A DNA stretch of 64,000 nucleotides from Catelliglobosispora koreensis DSM 44566 (lineage in GTDB: Bacteria; Actinomycetota; Actinomycetes; Mycobacteriales; Micromonosporaceae), in the NCBI RefSeq assembly GCF_000379685.1, contig NZ_KB903255.1:61586-125585 (forward strand), read 5' to 3'. The translations under genes and the position numbers were made by a program. This document shows, piece after piece, positions 49,920 to 58,881 of this stretch (position 1 is the stretch's first letter; each line of letters opens with the position of its first letter). The notes under the pieces were generated by a model. The model searched no databases. It was not told the origin of the DNA and saw nothing but the letters and a program-made list of their open reading frames with translations.

Positions 49920-51958
49920 GAGCCCACCTTACGTATCTCGAACACCATTGCCTCGGCTGGATTGAGTCTTCTTACCGGCACGCCTATGGTTTCCAGCGCC
50001 CGTCCGCCGAAAACAGCACCATCAAAATCAAGATCAGGCCCCAAAACAACCTTCAGGGTGTACTCCATGAGCGGCGCCAACCCCGCGAACCGCAACCGTA
50101 TCGGGGCAGGCGATAGCGGCGTGTTCGACGGCGTTGAGGTGAGCTGGGCATAGCTGAACAACGCGTGCGCCTGATCGGCCGAGACGACTCCGATGACGAC
50201 AGACGACTCATCGGCGCGGTCAGGCACCACGACCGCCCCTGTGTGCAGCAACTCCCGGGAGCGCTTGTAAAGCGTGATCCAGTCCGCGATCTCCGCGAGC
50301 TCCCTTGGCGAGCACGACGTCAGATCCCACTCCAGCCCGGCATGCCCGAAAAGCGCTGTCGCGCAACGCATCCCGAGACTGGTGACCCGGCCGGTGATGT
50401 GTGTCTTCTCCGGGCCGACGTGCGCGCCCATGAGTTCCGGCGGCAGAAGCAGGCCGGTCCACAGCTGAATCTGCTGGCGGTCAAGAGGATCGTTGGTGTC
50501 GGAGGTCCACACACGGTCGGTGTGTTCGAGGACGCCGAAGTCGATCCGTGCTCCGCCTGACGAGCAAGACTCGATCTCCAGATGCGGATGGCGTTGCTTC
50601 AGCGCGGCGAAAAGCTGGTACACCGCAAGGGTTTGGTCGTGCACTTGCGGCGCCTCGATGAGGTCGCGATTGTGGTCCCACTTGATGAAGTCCACCGTCG
50701 CCTCGGTGACCATGACGGACAGCCGGTCGAGAAGGTAGGCGAAAACGCTGGGGTTCGCGAGATCGAGGGTGTGCTGCTGGCGAAACTCATACGGCAGGCG
50801 GCCCGGATCGGCGAGCACCCAATCGGGGTGTGCGCGATAGAGGTCGGAGTTGGGGTTCACCATTTCCGGCTCGAACCACAGGCCGAATTGCATCCCGCGC
50901 TCGTGGACGTGATCCGCGAGGGGTTTGAGTCCGTCAGGCCAGACGGTCTCGTCAGCGAACCAGTCCCCAAGACCCGCGTGGTCGTCTCGCCGGTACCGGA
51001 ACCAGCCGTCATCGAGCACGAACCGTTCCACGCCAACGTCAGCGGCCTGGTCCGCGAGCGCTTTGAGCTTGCCGAGGTCGTGGTTGAAGTAGACGGCTTC
51101 CCACGTGTTCAGCACGACTGGCCGGGGCTTGCGGGGATGCTGCGGCCGCGAGCGCAGATAGCGATGGAAGCGGCCTCTAATGCCGTCCAGTCCCGTGTCG
51201 CTCCAAGCGAAGTAGGCCCAAGGGCTCGTGTATGACTGTCCGGGCCGCAACGTCACCTCACCCGGGTGCAGCAGTTCGCCGCCGCCGATGACCGCCGTCG
51301 CGTCAGGAAGCCGTTCGGCGAGGTGCTCGTGGTTCCCGCTCCATCCGATGTGGACGGCCCAGACCTGGCCGGCGCGATGGCTAAATCCTGGTGTGCCCAC
51401 GGCGAGCACGGTCGCCGCGTCGTGACCGGTGCGGCCGCGGCGATTCTCCCTGGCGTGCGTGCCGAAGGCGAACGCAAGCCGTTGCGGGACACGCTCCAGC
51501 GCCCAGCGCCCGGTGAAGTCGAGGATCTCCTGTGCCTCGTCTGGCACGGGAAGCAGACACCTTAGGTCGCTAATGTTCCAAGCGGAGCTGTCCGTGTTCG
51601 TTGCCGTGTAACGAATCCTGAGCACACCCTCCGGCGTCAGCACGTACTCGCCCACGACCTCGATGCCAGCATCGCTGGCCTTGACGGTCAGTGTGGTGGC
51701 GGTGAACGTGGGCGGTTCGGTCAGGCGCAGGCGCACATGCGGGAACGGCCCGGCCACGATGCCGGGGCGGCCCTGCCAGCCGTCGTGTTGCCCTGCGAGC
51801 AAAGGCAGGGCGCTGGAACCGTAATCGGCCGCGGTCGCCGAGCCCGGGTCGGCGCCCCAGTGCACGATGCGAGGGAGAGTGTCGTCATTGGACAGTGCGA
51901 AGACTAGCGCCGCCCCGTCCGCCGCCAATGTGTGAATCTGTTGGATCGTGTCGGGCAC
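49916..51958 (-). CDS. GH36 alpha-galactosidase
   Basis: A 680-residue GH36 enzyme. The N-terminal beta-sandwich spans about 1-270. The barrel contains FVLDDGWF (313-320), the nucleophile Asp428 in FIKWDHNRD and the acid/base Asp487 in WTSDTNDPLDR, with SCSSGGARIDFG between. No signal peptide. It removes alpha-galactose from raffinose-type sugars or galactomannan oligosaccharides; the latter would suit the mannanase in this window. It is the middle gene of a TetR-GH36-GH13 operon, 12 bp after the regulator. Confidence 0.94.
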   Translation of the reverse strand: MPDTIQQIHTLAADGAALVFALSNDDTLPRIVHWGADPGSATAADYGSSALPLLAGQHDGWQGRPGIVAGPFPHVRLRLTEPPTFTATTLTVKASDAGIEVVGEYVLTPEGVLRIRYTATNTDSSAWNISDLRCLLPVPDEAQEILDFTGRWALERVPQRLAFAFGTHARENRRGRTGHDAATVLAVGTPGFSHRAGQVWAVHIGWSGNHEHLAERLPDATAVIGGGELLHPGEVTLRPGQSYTSPWAYFAWSDTGLDGIRGRFHRYLRSRPQHPRKPRPVVLNTWEAVYFNHDLGKLKALADQAADVGVERFVLDDGWFRYRRDDHAGLGDWFADETVWPDGLKPLADHVHERGMQFGLWFEPEMVNPNSDLYRAHPDWVLADPGRLPYEFRQQHTLDLANPSVFAYLLDRLSVMVTEATVDFIKWDHNRDLIEAPQVHDQTLAVYQLFAALKQRHPHLEIESCSSGGARIDFGVLEHTDRVWTSDTNDPLDRQQIQLWTGLLLPPELMGAHVGPEKTHITGRVTSLGMRCATALFGHAGLEWDLTSCSPRELAEIADWITLYKRSRELLHTGAVVVPDRADESSVVIGVVSADQAHALFSYAQLTSTPSNTPLSPAPIRLRFAGLAPLMEYTLKVVLGPDLDFDGAVFGGRALETIGVPVRRLNPAEAMVFEIRKVGS

Positions 51959-51970
51959 CGTGGGAGTCTG

Positions 51971-52573
51971 TCACAACAGGTCCTCGGGATCCAGGCCCAC
52001 TTCGCGGGCTGCTCCCAGCCGCATCCAGTCAGATGCGAGTTTCCGTGAGATGACCTTGTCGTGCACCATGAGCTGGACCGCGAGCCCGTCGATGAGGCAG
52101 TTGATCCGCCAGGCGGCGCCCTCGGGGTCCTCGCACTTGAACGATCCGTCCTCGACACCGGCCGTGATGACCTCGATCAGGGCTTCTTTCCAGTGCAGAT
52201 CCATCCGCCGCGAGACCTTCTCCAGCTCGGGCACGCGCAGTGACTCTGACCAGCCGTCGATCCACATCAGCCAGGACGTCGAACGCCCTTGCGGGGCAAG
52301 GAGTTTCAGCAGTTTGCGCAGCTTCTCCAGCGGGGTGCCCTTGGTGGACCGGACAGCGTCGAGCTTGGCGAGATCCTGCTCGGCGGCGTAGCTGAAAGCC
52401 TTGGTGAGCAACGCGTTCTTCGTGTTGAAGTGGTAGAAGACCAGCGCCTGGCTAACCCCGGCCGCCTTGGCGACATCGGCCGTGCGGGTGTTGGCGAAGC
52501 CCTTGTCCAGGATCACCTGGACCGCCGTGCGCAGCAGGTCATCGAGGCGCACCTGGGCGGATCGTCTGGTCAC
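51971..52573 (-). CDS. TetR-family regulator of the GH36-GH13 operon
   Basis: A 200-residue TetR regulator with the helix-turn-helix TADVAKAAGVSQALVFYHF near residues 32-50 and a BetI-like C-terminal domain. It is the first gene of the operon with GH36 and GH13 and probably controls it. GTG 52573 lies 6 nt after TAACGT (52580-52585), fitting a leaderless transcript. Use of a TetR protein rather than a LacI protein for sugar hydrolases is less usual. Confidence 0.9.
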   Translation of the reverse strand: MTRRSAQVRLDDLLRTAVQVILDKGFANTRTADVAKAAGVSQALVFYHFNTKNALLTKAFSYAAEQDLAKLDAVRSTKGTPLEKLRKLLKLLAPQGRSTSWLMWIDGWSESLRVPELEKVSRRMDLHWKEALIEVITAGVEDGSFKCEDPEGAAWRINCLIDGLAVQLMVHDKVISRKLASDWMRLGAAREVGLDPEDLL

Positions 52574-52630
52574 CGCGATACGTTAACCCAGTTTCAAGGC
52601 ACTGTGTCGACTGGCCTAAAGTGGACAAAC

Positions 52631-53656
52631 ATGCGGTTAGGCCTGTTTATCCTGCCAATTCTGGTAGCGGGCTGTGCGGCGGTAGAGCCCGTCGCGGCAC
52701 CTTCGACTTCGCTATCTCCAACGCCGCCGCGCGACATCACCGTGGCCATCGCCGGTGACGTCCACTTCGCGGACCGCACGCTGTCGTTACTGGAGCGTCC
52801 GGAGACCGCGTTCGGGAAGATCGCACCCGTACTCGCGCGGGCTGACCTCGCGATCGTGAACCTTGAGACGGCGGTGACCGAGCGGGGTACGCCGGAGCCG
52901 AAAGAGTTCCTGTTCCGGGCGCCAGCGTCAGCCTTCGCGGCGGTGAAGGCGGCCGGTGTGGACGCGGTGTCGATCGCCAACAACCATGCTCTCGATTACG
53001 GCAGAGTCGGCTTGGCGGACACTCTCGACGCGGCTCGCGCGGCCGGCATCCCGGCCCTTGGCGGTGGAGAAGCCGCCGACGCGTACCGCCCCTGGATTTA
53101 CACCGTCGAGAACACCAAGATCGCCGTTGTCGCCTTGACCCATGTCAACGAGCTGTGGGAGTCGTGGAAAGCGACGGACAGCCGCCCGGGCCTGGCCATG
53201 CTGCGTGACGAACAGCGCGCCTTGGCCGCGGTGCGCTCAGCTCGCAGCCAGGCCGATGTGGTGATTGTGGCCGTGCACTGGGGTCCTGAGTACCAGGAGT
53301 GCCCCAACGGCGAGCTGAAGCGCCTGGCTAGCGCACTCATCGAGGCTGGTGCTGACGTCATCGCCGGGGGACACCAGCACCTGCTGCTGGGAGCCGGATG
53401 GCAAGGGCAGTCATATGTGGCCTACGGACTGGGCAACTTTCTCTGGTGGCGCAATGACGCGATGAGCAATGACACCGGTGTGCTGTGGGTCACGATCCGG
53501 GCGGGGAAAGTCAAAACCGCAGGCCTGGTCCCGGCTTACATCGATCGCGTTACCGGACAGCCTTATCCCGTTGGCGGACAGAACGCGGCACGCATCCTCA
53601 ATGACCAGAATCGGCTGCGCACCTGTGCGGGATTGACGGAATTTCCTGCCCCATAG
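52631..53656 (+). CDS. CapA-family lipoprotein
   Basis: A 341-residue protein of the CapA/PGA_cap metallophosphatase-like family. The signal MRLGLFILPILVAGC is a lipoprotein signal with Cys15. Family marks are VAIAGDVHFADR, NLETAV, SIANNHALDYG and AVHWGPEYQ with metal-binding Asp/His residues, and GGHQHLLLG. CapA members are linked to poly-gamma-glutamate capsule synthesis or to metal-dependent hydrolysis. No capB/capC genes are near. ATG 52631 lies 8 nt after TAAAGT. Confidence 0.9.
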   Translation: MRLGLFILPILVAGCAAVEPVAAPSTSLSPTPPRDITVAIAGDVHFADRTLSLLERPETAFGKIAPVLARADLAIVNLETAVTERGTPEPKEFLFRAPASAFAAVKAAGVDAVSIANNHALDYGRVGLADTLDAARAAGIPALGGGEAADAYRPWIYTVENTKIAVVALTHVNELWESWKATDSRPGLAMLRDEQRALAAVRSARSQADVVIVAVHWGPEYQECPNGELKRLASALIEAGADVIAGGHQHLLLGAGWQGQSYVAYGLGNFLWWRNDAMSNDTGVLWVTIRAGKVKTAGLVPAYIDRVTGQPYPVGGQNAARILNDQNRLRTCAGLTEFPAP

Positions 53657-53695
53657 CCTTGTTGGCCCGGAAGACGTATCGGTGAGGAGACTTCC

Positions 53696-54604
53696 GTGCT
53701 TGACCCGCGTGGGCTTTACGAACTAGCGACAGACCTCCCTGACCTGGGAAGGCCGGTGTTGCTGCACGCGCTGACCGGGTTCATCGACGCCGGCGCGGCC
53801 GGCCGGCTGGCGCGCGAGCACCTGCTGCAGACCCTGGACGCCCGCGTGATCGCGACGTTCGACATCGATCAGCTTTACGACTACCGCTCACGGCGGCCGC
53901 TGATGCACTTCGCGGCTGACCACTGGGAGAGCTACGACGAGCCCAAGCTGGAGCTGCACGCGGTCGACGACGACTCAGGCACGCCCTTCCTCCTGCTGAC
54001 CGGCCCTGAGCCCGACCTGCAATGGGAACGGTTCGTCGCGGCGGTGACGGCCATCATCAGGGACTTGAACGTCAGGCTGACGGTCGGCATTCACGCCATC
54101 CCCATGTCTGTGCCACACACCCGTCCCTCGGGCATTACCGCGCACGGGACCAACCCCGGCCTGATCCAGGGCTATGAGCCGTGGATCGCCAACGTTCAGG
54201 TGCCGGGCAGCATCACCAATCTGCTTGAGTTCCGCCTGGGCCAAAATGGCCACGACGCGATCGGCTTCGCCGCGCATGTGCCGCATTACCTGGCCGAAAG
54301 CGAATACCCGCAGGCCGCCGAGCTGCTCGTGACCTCGGTGTCGCGGGCGACCGGGCTCCTGCTTCCGGTCTCGGATCTGTCCGACGCGGCGGAGCGAGTG
54401 CGCGAAGAGGTCGACCGTCAGCTGACCAACAACCAGCAGGCCTCGGCGGTGGTGCACGCGCTTGAGGAGCAATACGACGCGTTCATGCGGGGGCGCGGGA
54501 GCAATTTACTGACCGACTCGGCGCCGTTGCCGACGGCTGATGAGCTGGGAGCTGAGCTAGAGCGATTTCTCGCTGAGCATCAGCGCCGTGATAATGGCGA
54601 GTGA
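53696..54604 (+). CDS. PAC2 family protein
   Basis: A 302-residue PAC2 (proteasome assembly chaperone 2-like) protein, a family widespread in actinobacteria. It opens LYELATDLPDLGRPVLLHALTGFIDAG, and includes HAIPMSVPHTRPSGITAHGT near residues 145-165 and VPHYLAESEYPQA. The C-terminus is helical and acidic. Role unknown; a link to the actinobacterial proteasome is only suggested by the family name. A GAGGAG site precedes the GTG. It overlaps the AEC transporter gene by 4 bp. Confidence 0.9.
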   Translation: MLDPRGLYELATDLPDLGRPVLLHALTGFIDAGAAGRLAREHLLQTLDARVIATFDIDQLYDYRSRRPLMHFAADHWESYDEPKLELHAVDDDSGTPFLLLTGPEPDLQWERFVAAVTAIIRDLNVRLTVGIHAIPMSVPHTRPSGITAHGTNPGLIQGYEPWIANVQVPGSITNLLEFRLGQNGHDAIGFAAHVPHYLAESEYPQAAELLVTSVSRATGLLLPVSDLSDAAERVREEVDRQLTNNQQASAVVHALEEQYDAFMRGRGSNLLTDSAPLPTADELGAELERFLAEHQRRDNGE

Positions 54605-55476
54605 TCTCTGCTTTTGCTCCACTTTGGATAGTGACCCTGGCCGGGTGGGCTTGTGCCCGGTTCGGGGTTCTTAGTCCGACTCTGCAGCAGGGACTCGGCG
54701 AATTCGCCTTCACGATCGCCATTCCGGCCGTCGTCTTCACCACGATCGTGCGTCTCGATGACGTGCCCGTCATCCCGCTGGCAGCTTTCGCGGTCAGCAC
54801 CGTGGTCGTCGGCGTGCTCGTTTACCTCCTCTCGCCCGCGCGCACCCATGGCGAAAAGGTCATCAACTCCATGGCCGGTGCCTACGTCAATTCCGGAAAT
54901 CTCGGGATTCCGCTGGCTATCTACGTTTTGGGAGACGCGTCCCTCGTCGTCATCGTGGTGGCGTTCCAGACGGTTATCGTGACGCCGCTGATCGTGGGAC
55001 TGCTCGACGCGGCACCGAAACGCTTGTGGTCGTTGCCGTTGCGCGTGCCGGTAGTTCTCGCCTCGCTCGCCGGGGTGCTGGTGTTGGCCACGGGCGTCAC
55101 CCTGCCCGAGGTGATGACCCGGCCCCTGGACATCATCGGCGGGGCGGCGGCACCGGCCGCCTTGTTCGCCTTGGGCATGTCGCTGCACGCGGCGGAGAAG
55201 CCGAACCTGGCAAACCCTTCGCTCTGGCTAGCCACTTCGGCGAAAGTCGTCGCGCAGCCGCTCATCGCCTTCGCCGCCGCCAAGTTCTTGTTCGGCCTCA
55301 ACGGCTTGGATCTGCTCGCGGTCACCCTGTTCGCCGGGCTGCCCACGGCCCAGAACACCTTCGTCTACGCGAGCCAGTACAAGGTGCCCAATGGGCTGAG
55401 CCGCGACGCTGTGCTGGTCACGAGTGTCCTTTCCCTACTGTCGCTTTCGGTCATTCTTGGTATGATCGGCAGCTGA
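54601..55476 (+). CDS. AEC-family transporter
   Basis: A 291-residue membrane protein of the auxin efflux carrier family, with about ten helices starting VISAFAPLWIVTLAGWACA. NSGNLGIPLAIYVLGD near residues 97-112 is the conserved first crossover region and GLPTAQNTFVYASQY near 246-260 the second. Members move malate or other organic anions. The GTG start overlaps the PAC2 stop (GTGA), indicating translational coupling. Confidence 0.9.
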   Translation: MISAFAPLWIVTLAGWACARFGVLSPTLQQGLGEFAFTIAIPAVVFTTIVRLDDVPVIPLAAFAVSTVVVGVLVYLLSPARTHGEKVINSMAGAYVNSGNLGIPLAIYVLGDASLVVIVVAFQTVIVTPLIVGLLDAAPKRLWSLPLRVPVVLASLAGVLVLATGVTLPEVMTRPLDIIGGAAAPAALFALGMSLHAAEKPNLANPSLWLATSAKVVAQPLIAFAAAKFLFGLNGLDLLAVTLFAGLPTAQNTFVYASQYKVPNGLSRDAVLVTSVLSLLSLSVILGMIGS

Positions 55477-55487
55477 GCCGGGCGCGC

Positions 55488-55510
55488 GACGTTGCTTTTA
55501 CCGCAACGTC
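55488..55510 (+). terminator. Hairpin just upstream of the GH6 ribosome-binding site
   Basis: GACGTTGC (55488-55495) pairs with GCAACGTC (55503-55510) around TTTTACC. It begins 11 bp after the AEC stop and ends 3 bp before AGGAG of the cellulase gene. It may be a terminator for the upstream operon or an attenuator in the cellulase leader. Confidence 0.6.
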
Positions 55511-55523
55511 TCTAGGAGCCTGT

Positions 55524-56873
55524 GTGTTCAAACGCATCGCCGCCGCTTCCCTAGCCCTCGCTGCCACCGGCCTAGCCAGCCTGCTCCTCATTGGTGGCCC
55601 AGCAGAGGCGGGAACTCTCAGTGGGTCGTTCTATGCCGACCCGAACAGCAAAGTGAAGCAATGGCTCGCCGCCAACCCGAACGACTCCCGTGCCGCACTG
55701 ATCGCGGCCCGGATCGGCAGCCAGCCACAGGGCAAGTGGTTCGCCTACTACAGCCCGAGCACCGTCCAGGCCGACGTTTCGGCCTATGTCTCCGCCGCCA
55801 ACGCCGCTGGCAAGATTCCGCTCCTGATTCCCTACATGGTGCCCAACCGCGACTGCGGTGGTGCCAGTGCCGGCGGAGCCCCGACCTACACCGCCTATCG
55901 CACGTGGGCGCAAAGCTTCGCTAATGGGCTCGGTTCACAGACCGTCGTGGTTATGCTGGAGCCGGACTCCCTGGCGCTGCAGACGTGTCTGTCCGCTTCG
56001 GAGAAGGCTGAGCGCAACTCGGCGCTGAGCTTCGCCATCAGCGCCATGAAGAGCAGAAACCCCAATGCCAAGGTGTACTTGGATGCCGGTCACTCAGCGT
56101 GGAATAGCGCCGGGGAAACGGCATCGCGTCTGAGTGCCGCGGGTGTGTCGAATTCGGCCGGGTTCTACACGAACCTGTCCAACTTCCGCTGGACGGCCGA
56201 CGAAATCAACTTTGGGCGCAATGTGCTGAACGCCTTAGGGAACTCAGCACTGCACCAGGTTATCGACGTCAGCCGTAACGGCCGCGGTCCGCTCGGGAGC
56301 GAGTGGTGCGATCCGAGCGGGCGTGGCACCGGTGTCGCCGCGACAACCGCGACGAATGAGTCCACTGTGGACGCCTTCGTGTGGGCGAAACCGCCGGGCG
56401 AAGCGGACGGTTGTGCCGCCGCCGCGGGCACCTTCGTCCCGGATTTGGCGTATCAGCTGGCGCTCAACGGAATCGGGCCGACGTCCTCACCGACGACGTC
56501 GCCGACTTCTTCGCCTTCCCCGTCGGCCAGTGTTTCACCGTCACCGTCCGTAACCCCGTCCAACCCTGTTGGTGCGTGCACGGTCAGTTACCGGATCGAC
56601 AGCCAGTGGCACAACGGATTCACCGCGACGGTCACGTTGACCAAGTCGGCTCCGGCGGTGACCGGATGGACGCTGACCTTTGGTTTCACTGGCAATCAGC
56701 AGATTACAAACGCCTGGAACGCTCAGGTGACTCAGTCGGGCACTCAGGTGACGGCCCGTGACGTTGGGTGGAACGGGACCGTGGGCACGGCCAGTTTCGG
56801 CTTCCAAGCCACATATGCCGGAACAAACGCGGTACCAGGCGGTTTCCGCCTCAACGGGATCGCGTGTAGTTGA
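55524..56873 (+). CDS. Secreted GH6 endoglucanase with CBM2
   Basis: A 449-residue secreted cellulase. The signal peptide ends near AEA (residue 31). The GH6 domain (about 33-315) includes FAYYSPSTVQADV, IPYMVPNRDCGG, VMLEPDSLALQ with a catalytic Asp, YLDAGHSAWN, and DAFVWAKPPGEADG near its end. A Ser/Pro/Thr linker joins a C-terminal CBM2 with its paired Cys. It releases cellobiose, the ligand for the CebEFG system in this window. GTG 55524 has AGGAG five bases upstream. No CebR box lies nearby. Confidence 0.93.
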   Translation: MFKRIAAASLALAATGLASLLLIGGPAEAGTLSGSFYADPNSKVKQWLAANPNDSRAALIAARIGSQPQGKWFAYYSPSTVQADVSAYVSAANAAGKIPLLIPYMVPNRDCGGASAGGAPTYTAYRTWAQSFANGLGSQTVVVMLEPDSLALQTCLSASEKAERNSALSFAISAMKSRNPNAKVYLDAGHSAWNSAGETASRLSAAGVSNSAGFYTNLSNFRWTADEINFGRNVLNALGNSALHQVIDVSRNGRGPLGSEWCDPSGRGTGVAATTATNESTVDAFVWAKPPGEADGCAAAAGTFVPDLAYQLALNGIGPTSSPTTSPTSSPSPSASVSPSPSVTPSNPVGACTVSYRIDSQWHNGFTATVTLTKSAPAVTGWTLTFGFTGNQQITNAWNAQVTQSGTQVTARDVGWNGTVGTASFGFQATYAGTNAVPGGFRLNGIACS

Positions 56874-56881
56874 AAATTTGC

Positions 56882-56914
56882 ACGGTGCCGTCCAGCTATT
56901 TTGGACGGCACCGT
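56882..56914. terminator. Terminator hairpin after the cellulase gene
   Basis: ACGGTGCCGTCC (56882-56893) pairs over 12 bp with GGACGGCACCGT (56903-56914) around a 9-nt AT-rich loop, 8 bp after the GH6 stop. No clear T-tract follows, but stem length and position support a terminator. Confidence 0.85.
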
Positions 56915-56989
56915 CACGTTCCGTGCCTTGTGTGGGAACGCTACGAGACGCTAGGTTCTCTCAGGATATTTACATATCGGAGGTCCTCA

Positions 56990-58183
56990 ATGAAGAAGGC
57001 GTCTCTCGCCGGACTGGTGATGGTCCTGACTTTCACTCCGGCGGGCGCGGCAATCGCCGCCGAGCCGCCCCTTGCCACTTGCGGTGTCAGCTCCGCCCAG
57101 GTGTCCACCTTGGATGGTGCCGACGCCGCGGCTAGTTCGCTCAACGCTTCCGTGCAGCGGCGCGTAGAGGAAGTCACTGGCCGTGCGAGCGCTGTCAAGG
57201 AACGCATCGCCGATCAGCTTCGCCGCGGTGTCATCGCAACGACCTCCGATGGAGCGAGCGTCACGGTGGTCACGACACCGGAATTCAAGCGCGACAAGGA
57301 ACTGTCGGCTCCCAACGTCTACGTGGAGACAGGCTGTTTCACCGGCGCTGAACTCATCGAGGCCGACGATATCTTGTTCGCGCGCTCCTGGCACCCGGAC
57401 GCAGCGAAAGCCGCCTTTAGCTATTCCTTGCGCGCCAATGACTCCCGCTATCACATCTCGTTTGACGCCCGGTATCCCGAAGCCGGTAAGGCCCTTGCTG
57501 ATCTGCTCGGTAAGCGGGCCGTGATCACCCTGGCCGACAATCACCGCACCGGCCGGCTCGACGACGGGCGGCTGCACTTCGGCGGCTCCGGCATCCGTGA
57601 CGGCAGTCAAAGCAGCAATACGTGCACAGCGGGCTTTATCTTTTACCGCCCCACCGACGGGCTGCGCGGCGGATTCACCGCCGGGCACTGTTTCTCCAAC
57701 GGGCGGCCGATCTACTCCGGTCCCAAGTACTGGGGACACACGTTCGGCAAGAACAACTTTCCCGCGTACGACATGATCGCTGTCGCGGGAGACGCCAACG
57801 CCTACACCAACGTCATTCACACCGACTCGTGCTGCCCGGTCAAGCGGACCGTCGTCGGCAACGACCCGGCCTGGGTCGGGCAGTCGGTTTGCTTCAGCGG
57901 CATGACGACGCGGGCGATCTGCAGCATCTCGGTGACGTCGACGAACGGCACGTTCTGCGACTCCTACGGCTGCACGCCAGGGCTGATTGAGGCGATTCGC
58001 GGTGGCGGCGTCCTTTATCGCACAGGAGACTCGGGCGCACCGATCTACACCAGGTCAGGATCCAACAACGCCCTCGCCGTGGGCATGCTGATCGCGGCCG
58101 CGGGCAACAACACCATCGGCTATGGGGAGCACCTGTCGTCGATCACTTCGCACCTTGGTGTATCTCTACTGACGTGGTCATGA
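56990..58183 (+). CDS. Secreted trypsin-like (S1) serine protease
   Basis: A 397-residue secreted protease of the chymotrypsin fold. The signal peptide ends near IAA (residue 23). A pro-region of about 180 residues precedes the protease, as in streptogrisin-type enzymes. The catalytic triad is His233 in TAGHC, Asp261 in YDMIAV and Ser348 in TGDSGAP. Several Cys residues (212, 234, 281/282, 301, 311, 323, 328) could form disulfides. GGAGG lies six bases before ATG 56990. The PASTA-like lipoprotein gene starts within its stop (ATGA). Confidence 0.9.
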   Translation: MKKASLAGLVMVLTFTPAGAAIAAEPPLATCGVSSAQVSTLDGADAAASSLNASVQRRVEEVTGRASAVKERIADQLRRGVIATTSDGASVTVVTTPEFKRDKELSAPNVYVETGCFTGAELIEADDILFARSWHPDAAKAAFSYSLRANDSRYHISFDARYPEAGKALADLLGKRAVITLADNHRTGRLDDGRLHFGGSGIRDGSQSSNTCTAGFIFYRPTDGLRGGFTAGHCFSNGRPIYSGPKYWGHTFGKNNFPAYDMIAVAGDANAYTNVIHTDSCCPVKRTVVGNDPAWVGQSVCFSGMTTRAICSISVTSTNGTFCDSYGCTPGLIEAIRGGGVLYRTGDSGAPIYTRSGSNNALAVGMLIAAAGNNTIGYGEHLSSITSHLGVSLLTWS

Positions 58184-58872
58184 GAGGTTTCGCTTTTCTT
58201 GTTGCCATCGGTCTTCTGGCGTCATGCGCGCCGGCACCGGTGGCAACGCCGTCTGCGCCGTCCGTTTCACCGGCCGCGGTGTCCGACGCCGTTGTTCCGC
58301 CGTTGCTGAACCTCACACCTGAGCAGGTCGATCTCACCGCCGCCAAGGCCGGGCTGGTGCCGATCCTGCACTACGAACCGGCACTGCTGACCGAGGTCGG
58401 GCTGGTGGCCGCGGTCGACCCAGCCGTTGGCACCCGGCTGCCGAGCGGCAGCGTCGTCACGGTGACCGTCGCGGGTAACCACGGTCCGTCCCTTCAGGAC
58501 TATGCGACGGCCCATCGCGAGATGTTCATCGGCATCGGGGCAGACCAGAACGGCGTCCTGATCGTCGGGGTGCACACGTCGGCAGACATGAGCAGCCTGC
58601 TTGCCAAGATCACCACGCTGGTGCACGGAAAGTCGTACCGGATTCAGCAGTGCACGCGGTCGTGGGCAGACCTACAGCGCGTTCAGCTGGAGCTGGGCCG
58701 GCGCGACTTCAGCCCTGACGCGGCGTCGCTGAGCTTCGCCACCGCGATCGATCCGCTCGCGTGCGCGGTCCGGCTGACGGCAGACCTGCCGGAGGCCGTC
58801 ATCGCCACGCTGACCGCCCGTTATCAGGGCGCGCTGGTAATCCAGAAGGGATCCGGAACCCGGGGCGGGTAG
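58180..58872 (+). CDS. Lipoprotein with PASTA-like domain
   Basis: About 230 residues. The lipoprotein signal MRGFAFLVAIGLLASC has Cys16 and is followed by an Ala/Pro/Ser linker. Residues ~40-100 look like one PASTA domain (VPPLLNLTPEQVDLTAAKAGL through GTRLPSGSVVTVTV), a fold that in kinases and penicillin-binding proteins binds peptidoglycan. The last ~120 residues are unrecognised. ATG 58180 overlaps the protease stop, so the two are co-translated and may act together at the cell wall. Confidence 0.8.
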   Translation: MRGFAFLVAIGLLASCAPAPVATPSAPSVSPAAVSDAVVPPLLNLTPEQVDLTAAKAGLVPILHYEPALLTEVGLVAAVDPAVGTRLPSGSVVTVTVAGNHGPSLQDYATAHREMFIGIGADQNGVLIVGVHTSADMSSLLAKITTLVHGKSYRIQQCTRSWADLQRVQLELGRRDFSPDAASLSFATAIDPLACAVRLTADLPEAVIATLTARYQGALVIQKGSGTRGG

Positions 58873-58881
58873 TCTCGCGGC

